Assembly: GCF_003364115.1 (NCBI RefSeq)
Contig: NZ_NXLL01000011.1
Location: 1-64,000 of the forward strand
From: Helicobacter sp. MIT 00-7814
GTDB taxonomy: Bacteria; Campylobacterota; Campylobacteria; Campylobacterales; Helicobacteraceae
Direction of reading: 5' to 3'
DNA length: 64,000 bases
A program made the position numbers and the translations under genes. Shown piece by piece: positions 19,238-27,429 of the stretch. The notes beneath the pieces are model-generated. The model was not told the origin of the DNA, did not search any database, and saw nothing but the letters and a program-made list of their open reading frames with translations. The first letter of the stretch is position 1. Every line of letters starts with the position of its first letter.

Positions 19238-19639
19238 ATGGCGACAAACAACACAAATAACGCGAATAATACAAATAGCACAAATAATGCAAATTTAGAG
19301 AATCTTAATTCCGTGCAAAATAATCCCTACATTAATAATGCTAGCAATAATGGCGTAAATAACACAAACAGCGCAAATACACAATCCACAAATAACACAA
19401 ATACCACTAATGGCATTACAAATACTATTAACTCGTTTTTTAATAGTGGCAACACGCAACAGGATTTTATAAAAGGTGCGCTTATTGGCGCGGTGGCAAC
19501 TTTTATCCTTACAAATGAGGACGCACAACGCGCAATTTTCAAAGGTTTTGCAAAGCTTTCAAGCCTTTTTGAAATGGGTATCGAAGAGCTCAAAGAGCGC
19601 TATGAAGACGCCAAAGCTGAAGTGGATTCTAACGAATAA
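19238..19639 (+). CDS. Asn/Thr-rich disordered protein with membrane segment
   Basis: The first 70 residues are almost only Asn, Thr, Ser and Ala, encoded by imperfect AAT/ACA triplet runs, and should be disordered. A hydrophobic Gly/Ala helix follows (FIKGALIGAVATFIL, about residues 80-95), then an amphipathic charged C-terminus like the YtxH-type protein at 18506. The function is unknown. It directly precedes the P-type ATPase, which suggests a scaffold or accessory subunit. Confidence 0.65.
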   Translation: MATNNTNNANNTNSTNNANLENLNSVQNNPYINNASNNGVNNTNSANTQSTNNTNTTNGITNTINSFFNSGNTQQDFIKGALIGAVATFILTNEDAQRAIFKGFAKLSSLFEMGIEELKERYEDAKAEVDSNE

Positions 19640-19668
19640 ATTAAGTTTGTAAATTTTAAGCTTGCACA

Positions 19669-21795
19669 ATGTCTAAAAACTTACAGCTAAAACTCCTTCA
19701 CACAAGCCCAAATCGCGCGCGCTTTTCTTATCATTTGCCAAAAGGTAGCGCGATACAATCCCTGCCTTTGCGCGTGGAAATTGAAAAAATCCCAAATATC
19801 CAAAGTGTGCGCGTCAATGATATTTTGCATAATATTATCATTACTTACGCTGGCGGGGAACACGCGCTTAAAAAAATCACAGAATCTCTTTTCAAAACCT
19901 TGCAAAATCTCCTTATCACCTCGGCGAAAAAAGGAAGCGAGCAAAGCTACATTGCGCTAAGAAGTGAGATCCCAAGCTCGAGCGAAGTGGCGCGCTCACT
20001 CACTGCGTTGCTTTTAGAGCCTTTTATGCAATCTAGTGTCTTAAAAGGCTTTTTTTCACTCATTGCTTCTACGCCAATCCTCACAAGTGGCGCGAAAGAA
20101 GCGCTAAATGAAGGTGTCACCTCGCGCGTGCTTGAAGCTATGGCGATTGCGATTTCACTTTATCGCAAGGACTATCGCACGGCAAACTCCACAAACTTCA
20201 TGCTAAGCCTTGGCGAATACATTGAAGAAATGACAATGTATAAAAGCGATGATTTGCTAAAAGAGCTTAGCAAGCCTCAAGATTCTGAAGCGTGGGTAGA
20301 AAAGCAAATAAATGGCAAAGCCGAGCTTGTCCTAACTCCGAGTGAAAATCTAAAAATCGGCGATATCATCGTCGTGGGTGCGGGGGATAGCATACTTATT
20401 GATGGGCATATTATCGCGGGCGAAGCGCTAGTCAATCAAATCTCAATGACAGGCGAAGCCACGCCGGTAAAGCGTGCGCGAGGGGACAGGGTGCTTTCTG
20501 GCACAATCGTGCAGGAAGGCAGAATCAAAATTTGGGCTGAAGGCGTGGGGAACCAAACCGCCACCGCGCGTATCAAAAACTACATACAAGAAACGCTCGT
20601 GCAAAAAAGCTCAATCCAGCTTAGCGCCTCAAAAATGGCTGACAACCTCGTGCCTGTGACGCTTGGGCTTGCCATTACCTCATATATTTTTAGCCAGGAT
20701 TTGACGCGTGTGGCGTCTGTCTTGCAGGCCGATTATTCCTGCGCGCTCAAGCTTGCTACGCCTGTGGCGTTTAAATCCGCCATTTCAAGTGCGGGGAAAA
20801 ATGGTATCATCATCAAAGGCGCAAAAAGCCTAGAATCGCTCAACGAAGCCGAAGTCTTTGTATTTGATAAAACCGGCACGCTGACAAAAGGCGAGCTTGA
20901 AGTCATCGCTGTGCATTCTTTCAGCCCCTCGTGGCAAGAAGAGGATATTTTAAATCTTTCCGCTAGCATTGAAGAGCATTATTTCCACCCTGTGGCTGAA
21001 GCGGTGGTAAAGGCTGCGAAACAAAAAGAGTTTAATCACATTCACCATGATGAAGTGACTTTCATCGTTGCGCATGGCGTGAAAAGCCAGATTAATGGCA
21101 AAGAGGTGTTAATTGGCAATCGCCACTTTTTAGAAGATGATGAAGGCATTAATATGCACGCGCACAATGAGCGCATTAACGAGCTTTTGCGTTCCGGTCA
21201 CACGCCACTTTTTATCGCGTATGATGGGAAGTTGCTAGGGCTTATTTTGCTCAAAGACACCTTGCGCCACAATGCAAAAACCGCCATCGCACGCCTAAGA
21301 AAAAGTGGCGTGAAAGAAATCATTATGCTGACAGGCGATGAAGATTCCAAAGCAAGCGAGATTGCGCGCGAGCTTGGGATTGATAGGTATTACGCGAGAT
21401 TATTACCAACACAAAAGGCTGAAATTTTGGAAACTATTATGAGTGAAGGCAGGAAAGTCGCCTTTGTGGGCGATGGTATCAATGACGCGCCAGCACTCAT
21501 AAAGGCTGATAGCGGCATAGGCATGCACAAGGGCGCGGATATCGCAAAGGCGAGCGCTGATGTGGTGCTTTTGCGCGATGATATAGAATCTGTAGCTGAT
21601 GCCAAAATTTACGCAATGCAGTGCCTTTCAAAAGTGCGCAATAATTTCAAAATCACCGTCGTTGTCAATAGCGCGATTTTAGCCCTTGCGACTTTTGGGA
21701 AGCTCTCACCGATACAAACCGCCTTTTTGCATAATGGTACGACAATTGTCCTACTTCTCAATGCCTTGCAAGGCATTAATTTAAAGAAAAAATAA
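19669..21795 (+). CDS. Heavy-metal-type P-type ATPase with atypical transmembrane metal site
   Basis: This 708-residue pump has the P-type core: TGEA near residue 258, phosphorylated Asp400 in DKTGT, an HP motif of the P1B nucleotide domain (YFHPVAEA), GDGINDAPAL near residue 602, and C-terminal helices with FGKLSP and LHNGTT. The helix-6 site reads YSCALKLATP instead of CPC, SPC or CPH, so the usual proline is missing and Cys358 stands alone. The N-terminal HMA-like region lacks CxxC. The transported ion cannot be read from the sequence. It shares an operon with small membrane proteins and its stop overlaps the next ATG (TAATG). Confidence 0.88.
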   Translation: MSKNLQLKLLHTSPNRARFSYHLPKGSAIQSLPLRVEIEKIPNIQSVRVNDILHNIIITYAGGEHALKKITESLFKTLQNLLITSAKKGSEQSYIALRSEIPSSSEVARSLTALLLEPFMQSSVLKGFFSLIASTPILTSGAKEALNEGVTSRVLEAMAIAISLYRKDYRTANSTNFMLSLGEYIEEMTMYKSDDLLKELSKPQDSEAWVEKQINGKAELVLTPSENLKIGDIIVVGAGDSILIDGHIIAGEALVNQISMTGEATPVKRARGDRVLSGTIVQEGRIKIWAEGVGNQTATARIKNYIQETLVQKSSIQLSASKMADNLVPVTLGLAITSYIFSQDLTRVASVLQADYSCALKLATPVAFKSAISSAGKNGIIIKGAKSLESLNEAEVFVFDKTGTLTKGELEVIAVHSFSPSWQEEDILNLSASIEEHYFHPVAEAVVKAAKQKEFNHIHHDEVTFIVAHGVKSQINGKEVLIGNRHFLEDDEGINMHAHNERINELLRSGHTPLFIAYDGKLLGLILLKDTLRHNAKTAIARLRKSGVKEIIMLTGDEDSKASEIARELGIDRYYARLLPTQKAEILETIMSEGRKVAFVGDGINDAPALIKADSGIGMHKGADIAKASADVVLLRDDIESVADAKIYAMQCLSKVRNNFKITVVVNSAILALATFGKLSPIQTAFLHNGTTIVLLLNALQGINLKKK

Positions 21796-21905
21796 TGCCA
21801 CTTATGCCTTTAGCGCTTATTGGTTGCGTGTATCTGCTCTATAAAACCAGCGCAAAAAGTCGCAAAGTTTTTGGCAAAATGCGCAAAAAAGCCAAAAAAC
21901 ACTAG
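21795..21905 (+). CDS. 36-residue membrane microprotein
   Basis: An ATG overlapping the ATPase stop opens a 36-codon frame with a short hydrophobic stretch (MPLALIGCVYLLY) and a very basic tail rich in Lys and Arg. Coupling to the ATPase gene and its single-TM layout resemble regulatory microproteins of transport ATPases. No family is recognised. Confidence 0.5.
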   Translation: MPLMPLALIGCVYLLYKTSAKSRKVFGKMRKKAKKH

Positions 21906-21926
21906 ATTATTTTACAAGGAGATTCC

Positions 21927-22223
21927 ATGCCACGCAAAAAAACACCTAAAAACTCGCAAAAAGCGCCTTTAAAAGCAACTTCACAAAAAGCCAACGCGCA
22001 CATTTTAGAGGAAAAAAGCGCGCAAAAAGGCGCAAAAAACTTGTTGCAATCCCTAGATTCTAAACGCGAAATTGCAAAGCTTGGTATGAGCGTGAGCTTG
22101 CTTACTTGCGTGGGGAGCGCGTTTTTTATGAAAAATAACAGCGCAAAAACTATCCATGTGCTTAGTGGCGTGGCGCTCGTTGGCTTTAGCATTTGGCATC
22201 ATAGCTTGTATGAGAAAAAATAA
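21927..22223 (+). CDS. Small basic protein with two-helix membrane hairpin and His motif
   Basis: The 98-residue protein has about 50 basic, Lys-rich residues, then two hydrophobic helices (about residues 52-68 and 75-92). His77 and His91-92 flank the second helix with 13 residues between. The gene has a GGAG site before the ATG, and its stop overlaps the dapE start (TAATG). It is likely a further accessory subunit of the ATPase system. A metal or heme role for the histidines is speculation. Confidence 0.55.
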   Translation: MPRKKTPKNSQKAPLKATSQKANAHILEEKSAQKGAKNLLQSLDSKREIAKLGMSVSLLTCVGSAFFMKNNSAKTIHVLSGVALVGFSIWHHSLYEKK

Positions 22224-23536
22224 TGTCCCCTTTAGCACCAAAGCCTGATTGCAAATTTGACTGCGTTTCCCTTTTGCAAAAGCTCATCACCTACCCTAGC
22301 ATAACGCCCAAAGAATGCGGAATCTACGAGCTTGTAAAAAATCTTTTGAGCCCGCATTTTGACTTCCTCGAGCAAGAAGCTGGCGGCGTGAAAAATCTTT
22401 TTGCGTATAGCAAGGATTTTGCGGATTCTGCGGTTTCTGAGGAATCTAAACGACGCGACAGAATCCAAGATTCTTATCAATCAAAAAACGCCGAGTATGC
22501 GCGCGAAACGAAGTGGAGCGGAGGCGAAGCGGAATTCACTTCCGCGCAGACGATACAAAAAATGGATTTTGGAGAATCTACACCCCCTCACATTTGCTTT
22601 GCTGGGCATATTGATGTCGTGCCACCGGGGGAAGGCTGGGAATATGAGCCTTTTGCTGGGGTGATAAAAAATGACATTATTTATGGGCGTGGCGCGCAGG
22701 ATATGAAAGGTGGTGTGAGTGCCTTTATCTGTGCGGTTTTGGAATTTTTGGAGCGTAACAAAGACGCGCAAAAATATTTAAAAATTTCTCTACTTCTCAC
22801 AAGCGATGAAGAGGGTGAAGGCACCTATGGCACGCAATATATGCTACCTCTGCTAGAGGAAAAAGGCTTAATGCCAAATATGGTGATCGTGGCTGAACCA
22901 ACTGCTAGCAAGACAACTGGCGATAGTATCAAAATCGGTAGGCGCGGAAGTATCAATGGTGTGCTAAAAATCCTTGGCAAGCAAGGGCATGTCGCCTATC
23001 CTGCGCAATGTGTGAATCCTGTGGAGCTTTTAGGCGCGCGTCTAGGGAAGTTAGCGGGGGTGAATTTGGATAATGGCGATGGCGATTTTGAACCAAGCAA
23101 GCTTGTGATTACCGATATCCGCGGGGGGCTAGAGGTTACAAATGTCACGCCAAATGAGGTGAAAATCCTTTTTAATGTGCGTAATTCCCCGCAGACTTCG
23201 CTAGAGCGCGTAGAATCTTATGTGAGGGAAGTATGCGCGGGCTTAGAGTTTAGCTTGCAATTGCGCCAAAGCTCGTTGCCATTTCTCACACAAAGGGAAA
23301 ATCCACTTATCGCGCGCATGCAAAAAAGCATCAAAAAAGTGTGTGGCAAAGAGGCGCTTTTAAGCACAGCAGGCGGGACGAGTGACGCGCGCTTTTTTGG
23401 TGCAAGAGCAATTAGCGTGATAGAAGTCGGCGTGCCAAATGACACAATCCACGCTGTAAATGAATGCGTAAAGATAGGCGATGTGAAAATCTTGCAAGAA
23501 ATTTTCCTGCAATTTTTAGAGGATTTTGTAAAGTAA
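22223..23536 (+). CDS. dapE: Succinyl-diaminopimelate desuccinylase DapE, with repeat-derived insert
   Basis: DapE is the zinc hydrolase that releases L,L-diaminopimelate for lysine and peptidoglycan. Catalytic landmarks are FAGHIDVVPPG (about residue 126), the YGRGAQDMKGG motif and SDEEGEG. At 437 residues it is about 55 longer than usual. The excess lies at about residues 64-120, between the N-terminal strand and the first metal ligand, and residues 75-113 are encoded by a palindromic repeat copy. The rest looks intact. It is translationally coupled to the ATPase operon, an unusual place for a lysine gene. Confidence 0.93.
   Translation: MSPLAPKPDCKFDCVSLLQKLITYPSITPKECGIYELVKNLLSPHFDFLEQEAGGVKNLFAYSKDFADSAVSEESKRRDRIQDSYQSKNAEYARETKWSGGEAEFTSAQTIQKMDFGESTPPHICFAGHIDVVPPGEGWEYEPFAGVIKNDIIYGRGAQDMKGGVSAFICAVLEFLERNKDAQKYLKISLLLTSDEEGEGTYGTQYMLPLLEEKGLMPNMVIVAEPTASKTTGDSIKIGRRGSINGVLKILGKQGHVAYPAQCVNPVELLGARLGKLAGVNLDNGDGDFEPSKLVITDIRGGLEVTNVTPNEVKILFNVRNSPQTSLERVESYVREVCAGLEFSLQLRQSSLPFLTQRENPLIARMQKSIKKVCGKEALLSTAGGTSDARFFGARAISVIEVGVPNDTIHAVNECVKIGDVKILQEIFLQFLEDFVK
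22451..22562 (+). repeat. Palindromic repeat element inside dapE
   Basis: The copy spans CGACGCGACAGAATC to GACGATACAAAA and contains the hairpin GCGGAA-TTCAC-TTCCGC at 22529-22545. Its translation KNAEYARETKWSGGEAEF closely matches KNAEYVRETQWSGGEAGF in murD. Confidence 0.9.
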
Positions 23537-23598
23537 GCACAAAAACCCAACGCTTGCAAATAAAAATCACACAAAGAGAATCTTAAGATTTTTTTAAT

Positions 23599-23604
23599 TA
23601 CAAT
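23599..23604 (+). promoter_or_regulatory. -10 box for the phosphoglycerol-transferase-like gene
   Basis: AATTACAAT lies 39 bases before the ATG at 23643. Confidence 0.45.
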
Positions 23605-23642
23605 TGCGCTTTTTTTGAAAAATTTAAACATAAAGGTTGCGT

Positions 23643-25570
23643 ATGCCCAAAGTCCTTTCTTTTTTACGCTTTATTAGTCCCCTTATACTTTTTGCACTCT
23701 TTTTTGGTGGGTTTTTCCTACTTTTTTCAAGCGCTTGGATAAGCTCCATTTATGGCAAAGTCACATTTTTACAAATCCTTTTTCACCTACAATTCCCAAT
23801 TAATGATGTCGATCCTAAGTTTCTTATGAGTTTTAGAGAGCATGTGATCTTTCCTAGTGTGATTCTAAGCGCGATTCTTAGCTTGAGCCCACTTGCATTT
23901 AAAGCGCTCAAATTATTTTTACGCAAGATTCTTAAGCACACAAAAATTTTTCACGCGCTCAAATCTTGCGCGCCATTTTTCTTCATACTTACATTCTTTT
24001 TTGTAATATTTTTTGCTCTTTGGATTTATAGGGTTTATACACTCTATGCGCCAACTACGCTTGATAAATTTCTCTTTGAGCTCAAACTCCCAGAAATTGC
24101 GCTGTTTGCTAGCTTTGCAAAACGCGTCCTTTTTCCTAGTGTGTTGCTTAGTGTGCTAATTTTTAGCGTGCCAATTTATCATTATTGCAAAGAGGCAATC
24201 CCAAGATTCTATAGCGCAATAAAATATTTTTTACCAAAATTTTACACTGCGCTAAGAAACCTTATAAACAAAATTTATGCTTACTTCAAGCGTTATTCAC
24301 GCACTTTTGTCTTAAGTGCGCAGTATGGTGGCGTTATCGCGCTTATCTTAGCATCTCTTAATCTTGTGGATAAAAAATTTGGCGCTTTCAAGGCACTTTT
24401 TCAGCGTGAAGATTCCACACTTTTTGAAGAACACTATAAACCTTTCGCGCTTAAAATCAATTCTGCTCCAAAAAATCTTATTGTTATCTTTGTGGAATCT
24501 TTAGAATCTACCTTTAGCTTAAAAAGTGCAATTAGGGGGGGGGGCAGTATGCGCCTTTTGGCGAGCTTTTGCCAAATCTTTCAACCCTTGCAACGCAACA
24601 TATAAACTTTAGCTCCACGCAAACCTTTGGAGGCACGACACAGCTTGCAGGCACTGGCTGGACGATTGCTGGGCTTACTTCTTATATGTGTGCCGTCCCG
24701 CTAAAACTTCCAATAGGTGGGAATTCTTTTTCTCGCGGACATTTTTTAGAATCTGCCACTTGCATAGGTGATGTACTCCACTCGCTAGGTTACACACTTC
24801 AAGCCGTGCAGGGAAGTGATACAGCTTTTTCTGGAATGTTGCAGTTTTTTAATTCGCATTTTATCCCACTTAAAGGCGCAAAATATTTTGACGAACAATA
24901 TCTTAGCGCGCACAATATTAATCCACAAACAAAAAATGGCATATGGGGGATTAAAGATGCGCTTGTCTTAAACGAAGGAAAACTCTTTTTGCAAGAGTGG
25001 CAAGAACGCTATTATAACAAAGAAAAAACGCAAGAATCCCCGCGCTTTGCGCTTTTTTTAGCAACTCTTGACACACACCACCCAAATGGTTTTACAGATA
25101 AACAAAATTGCCCAAATCTTAGCGATGAAACACCTTATCAAAGCTCTATTTTGTGTGCGGACAAGCTTATTTCAGAATTTATTGACTGGGCGCAAAAACA
25201 GGATTTTTACAAAGATACTACTATCATCGTGCTGGGTGATCATCTTAGTATGAAGCAAAACTTTTTTCCGCAAGACACCAAACGCGCAGTTTTTAACGCT
25301 TTTATTAATCCTAGCTTTAGCACAAATCCACAGCCAGAACTTATCAAAAATCGCCAACTTAGCCATTTTGATATAAGCGCGCTTATTTTAGATTCCATCG
25401 GATTAGAGGTTGAAGCCTTTGGACTTGGACGCAATCCGCTTAAAGGAAAAACACTCTTGGAGGAATTTGGCGCGCAGGAGTTTAATAAGGCGCTTAACCA
25501 AAGCTCGCGCTTTTATGATTCTCTTTGGAAGCCAGATTTCACCAAACACACAAAAAAGGAGACAAAATGA
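23643..25570 (+). CDS. Sulfatase-fold phosphoglycerol/phosphoethanolamine transferase-like protein, phase-variable, frameshifted (OFF)
   Basis: LtaS/MdoB-type enzymes move head groups from phospholipids to periplasmic glycans. The 5' frame (ATG 23643, AAAGG upstream) encodes about five TM helices and the start of the catalytic domain (NLIVIFVESLEST). It enters a G10 tract at 24535-24544 and ends out of frame at 24605. The second frame continues the same protein (QYAPFGELLPNLSTLA onward) with TLDTHHPNG and VLGDHLSM metal-site motifs to 25570. Eleven or eight G would join them into about 640 residues. As assembled the protein would lack its catalytic core. Its stop overlaps the next gene (ATGA). 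The exact head group is not certain. Confidence 0.85.
24535..24544 (+). repeat. G10 tract, transferase switch
   Basis: Ten G lie about 30 codons after the catalytic-domain start. Frame arithmetic gives ON at eight or eleven G. Confidence 0.95.
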
Positions 25571-26544
25571 AAAAACACAAATTCAAAATACTTGGCGCAT
25601 TAGCGTTCCTTGCGGTAATTATCCTAGGTGCAAGCCTTTTATACAAGCGCGCATTAACGCTCAAAGAGCAATACAAGATTGACGATAGCTACTTGCTTGA
25701 AGCCACACTTTTATCGCTCAAAAACGAAAAATGCCCTTTCAATCCGCTTGTCAATAAGACCATAGCAAACGACCCGACATACACCTACATAGCGCACGCT
25801 GGCGGAGGAATTATAGATTCTGTAGAATCTGTAGAGGGGGGGGGGATACCAAAAAGCTATTCCTACACAAACTCTAAAGAAGCCCTGCTTGGCACTCTTG
25901 CTCGAGGATTTAAATTTATTGAGTTGGATTTGATGCTTGATGATGAAGGTAAAATTTTTGGCGCGCATGACTATAAGCATTTTTATTCAATCACAGGCAA
26001 GAGCAAGGAGTTTTTAGAAAGCAAAGACGCACTCAAAGCCCCAAACAAAGACTACATCAAAAACGCAAAAATCTTTAATCAATTTACCCCGCTTGAGCTA
26101 GATTCAATCAATGAAATTTTTAACGCCAACCCGCAGGCGTATTTGGTAACTGACAAGCTCAATAATTTTGATGCCATAATAACCCAGCTAAAACTCCCAA
26201 AAGACCATCTCTTAGTCGAAGCCTTTGGGCTTAATAATTATTACAAAGCGCGCAAGGCAGGCATACTTTATCCCATGCTTTCAAGTGCGGATTTTGACCT
26301 CGCGCGCAAACTTGGAATCCCGATGCTAGCCCTACATACTTCAGTGCTAAAAAATGAAAAAACGCTAAAGCAAGCGCAGGAATTTATCGCAAATGGCGGC
26401 TGTATTATGGCGTTTTCAAGCAATGAAGGCGCTTTTATGGATTCACACATTGGCAAAGGCGCAACAATGTTTTATACGGATTTTTGGGATATTAAAAGCA
26501 AAGAATGTCGCTTGGAAGACAAAGCAAAATGCAGAACTTACTAA
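25567..26544 (+). CDS. Glycerophosphodiester phosphodiesterase family protein, phase-variable (ON)
   Basis: The family cleaves glycerophosphodiesters to glycerol-3-phosphate. The ATG at 25567 follows GGAG and overlaps the upstream stop. An N-terminal signal or anchor helix (about residues 7-26) puts the domain in the periplasm. Catalytic-type residues are His77 in YIAHAGG, Glu119 and Asp121 in FIELDLML, and His134 in GAHD. A G10 tract (25836-25845) encodes Gly91-93 and is in frame. The 325-residue length is normal. Coupling to the transferase gene suggests the two act on the same glycerophosphate substituent, one adding and one trimming; this is inference. Confidence 0.87.
   Translation: MKKHKFKILGALAFLAVIILGASLLYKRALTLKEQYKIDDSYLLEATLLSLKNEKCPFNPLVNKTIANDPTYTYIAHAGGGIIDSVESVEGGGIPKSYSYTNSKEALLGTLARGFKFIELDLMLDDEGKIFGAHDYKHFYSITGKSKEFLESKDALKAPNKDYIKNAKIFNQFTPLELDSINEIFNANPQAYLVTDKLNNFDAIITQLKLPKDHLLVEAFGLNNYYKARKAGILYPMLSSADFDLARKLGIPMLALHTSVLKNEKTLKQAQEFIANGGCIMAFSSNEGAFMDSHIGKGATMFYTDFWDIKSKECRLEDKAKCRTY
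25836..25845 (+). repeat. G10 tract in the glycerophosphodiesterase gene
   Basis: The tract is read GAG GGG GGG GGG and keeps the frame open. A change not divisible by three would cut the protein just after the first catalytic His. Confidence 0.95.
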
Positions 26545-26619
26545 GAATCTTTTAAGCGGAATGCTAGATTCTGTTTTTAAAATTTTGCAAATTAGCGCGC
26601 AAAACTAGCGGATTTGCTT

Positions 26620-27396
26620 TTAGTCCCTCTTAAACAAACTTCCGCTGATTTGGTTGTCGTTGAGTAAAAATTCTTTCACAACCTCTAATTTGCTACCATT
26701 GCTTAAAAACATCGCCTTGCCACGCTCAAGCAGAAACTGCGCGGCTTGAAGCTTAGTAACAATCCCGCCTGTGGCAAAATGCGCATTTGGGCTAGCAAGC
26801 TCTTCAAGCGCGCTAGATTCTATATTTTGGATACGCGAGAGAATCTTTGCGTGCGGATTTTTCTTTGGATTGCTCTCAAAATAGCCATCAATATCACTCA
26901 AAATCGCCAAAATCTCCGCGTCAAAATAATGCGCCACAAACGCGCCCAGCCTGTCATTATCGCCAATAAACTCATGCACAGCAGTAGAATCATTTTCATT
27001 GAAAATTGGCAAAACACCATGTGCTAAAAGCGTCTCCACGCAGTCTTTGGCGCATTTTGTTTGCTTGCGAGAATCAAAGTTATGCCCGGTTAGCAGAATC
27101 TGCGCGATCTCAACGCCAAAAGGCGCAAACTCTTTACGATAAGATTCTATAAGCAAAGGCTGCCCGATACTCGCAAGAGCCTGCTTGTTTGGCATGAGGC
27201 TTTTATCGATTTTCACGCGCGTGTAGCCACTCGCCACCGCCCCAGAGCTCACCAGCAAAACATCATAGCGCGCGCGTAGCTCGACAACAAGGCGCGCGAT
27301 ATTTTGGATTTGCACTTGATTTATCGCATTACCATCGCTTAAGATTGAACTGCCAAATTTAAGCACCACACGCTTTTTTGGGGGATTTTTAGCCAT
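26620..27396 (-). CDS. proB: Glutamate 5-kinase
   Basis: ProB starts proline synthesis by phosphorylating glutamate. The amino-acid-kinase fold is clear: KFGSSILSDG at the start, SSGAVASG near residue 50, NENDSTA near residue 136 and GGIVTKLQAA near residue 213. The C-terminal PUA domain of the E. coli enzyme is absent, giving 258 residues. It is followed in reverse by the glycan genes but has no functional link to them that I can see. Confidence 0.94.
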   Translation of the reverse strand: MAKNPPKKRVVLKFGSSILSDGNAINQVQIQNIARLVVELRARYDVLLVSSGAVASGYTRVKIDKSLMPNKQALASIGQPLLIESYRKEFAPFGVEIAQILLTGHNFDSRKQTKCAKDCVETLLAHGVLPIFNENDSTAVHEFIGDNDRLGAFVAHYFDAEILAILSDIDGYFESNPKKNPHAKILSRIQNIESSALEELASPNAHFATGGIVTKLQAAQFLLERGKAMFLSNGSKLEVVKEFLLNDNQISGSLFKRD

Positions 27397-27429
27397 AGTA
27401 TTCCTTTAATTCCTTAAATTGATAAGATT

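Noticed and set aside
23574-23604. Intrinsic terminator after dapE (AATCTTAAGATT plus T run)
   Set aside because: The palindrome has no loop and is AT-only, so a stable RNA hairpin is unlikely.
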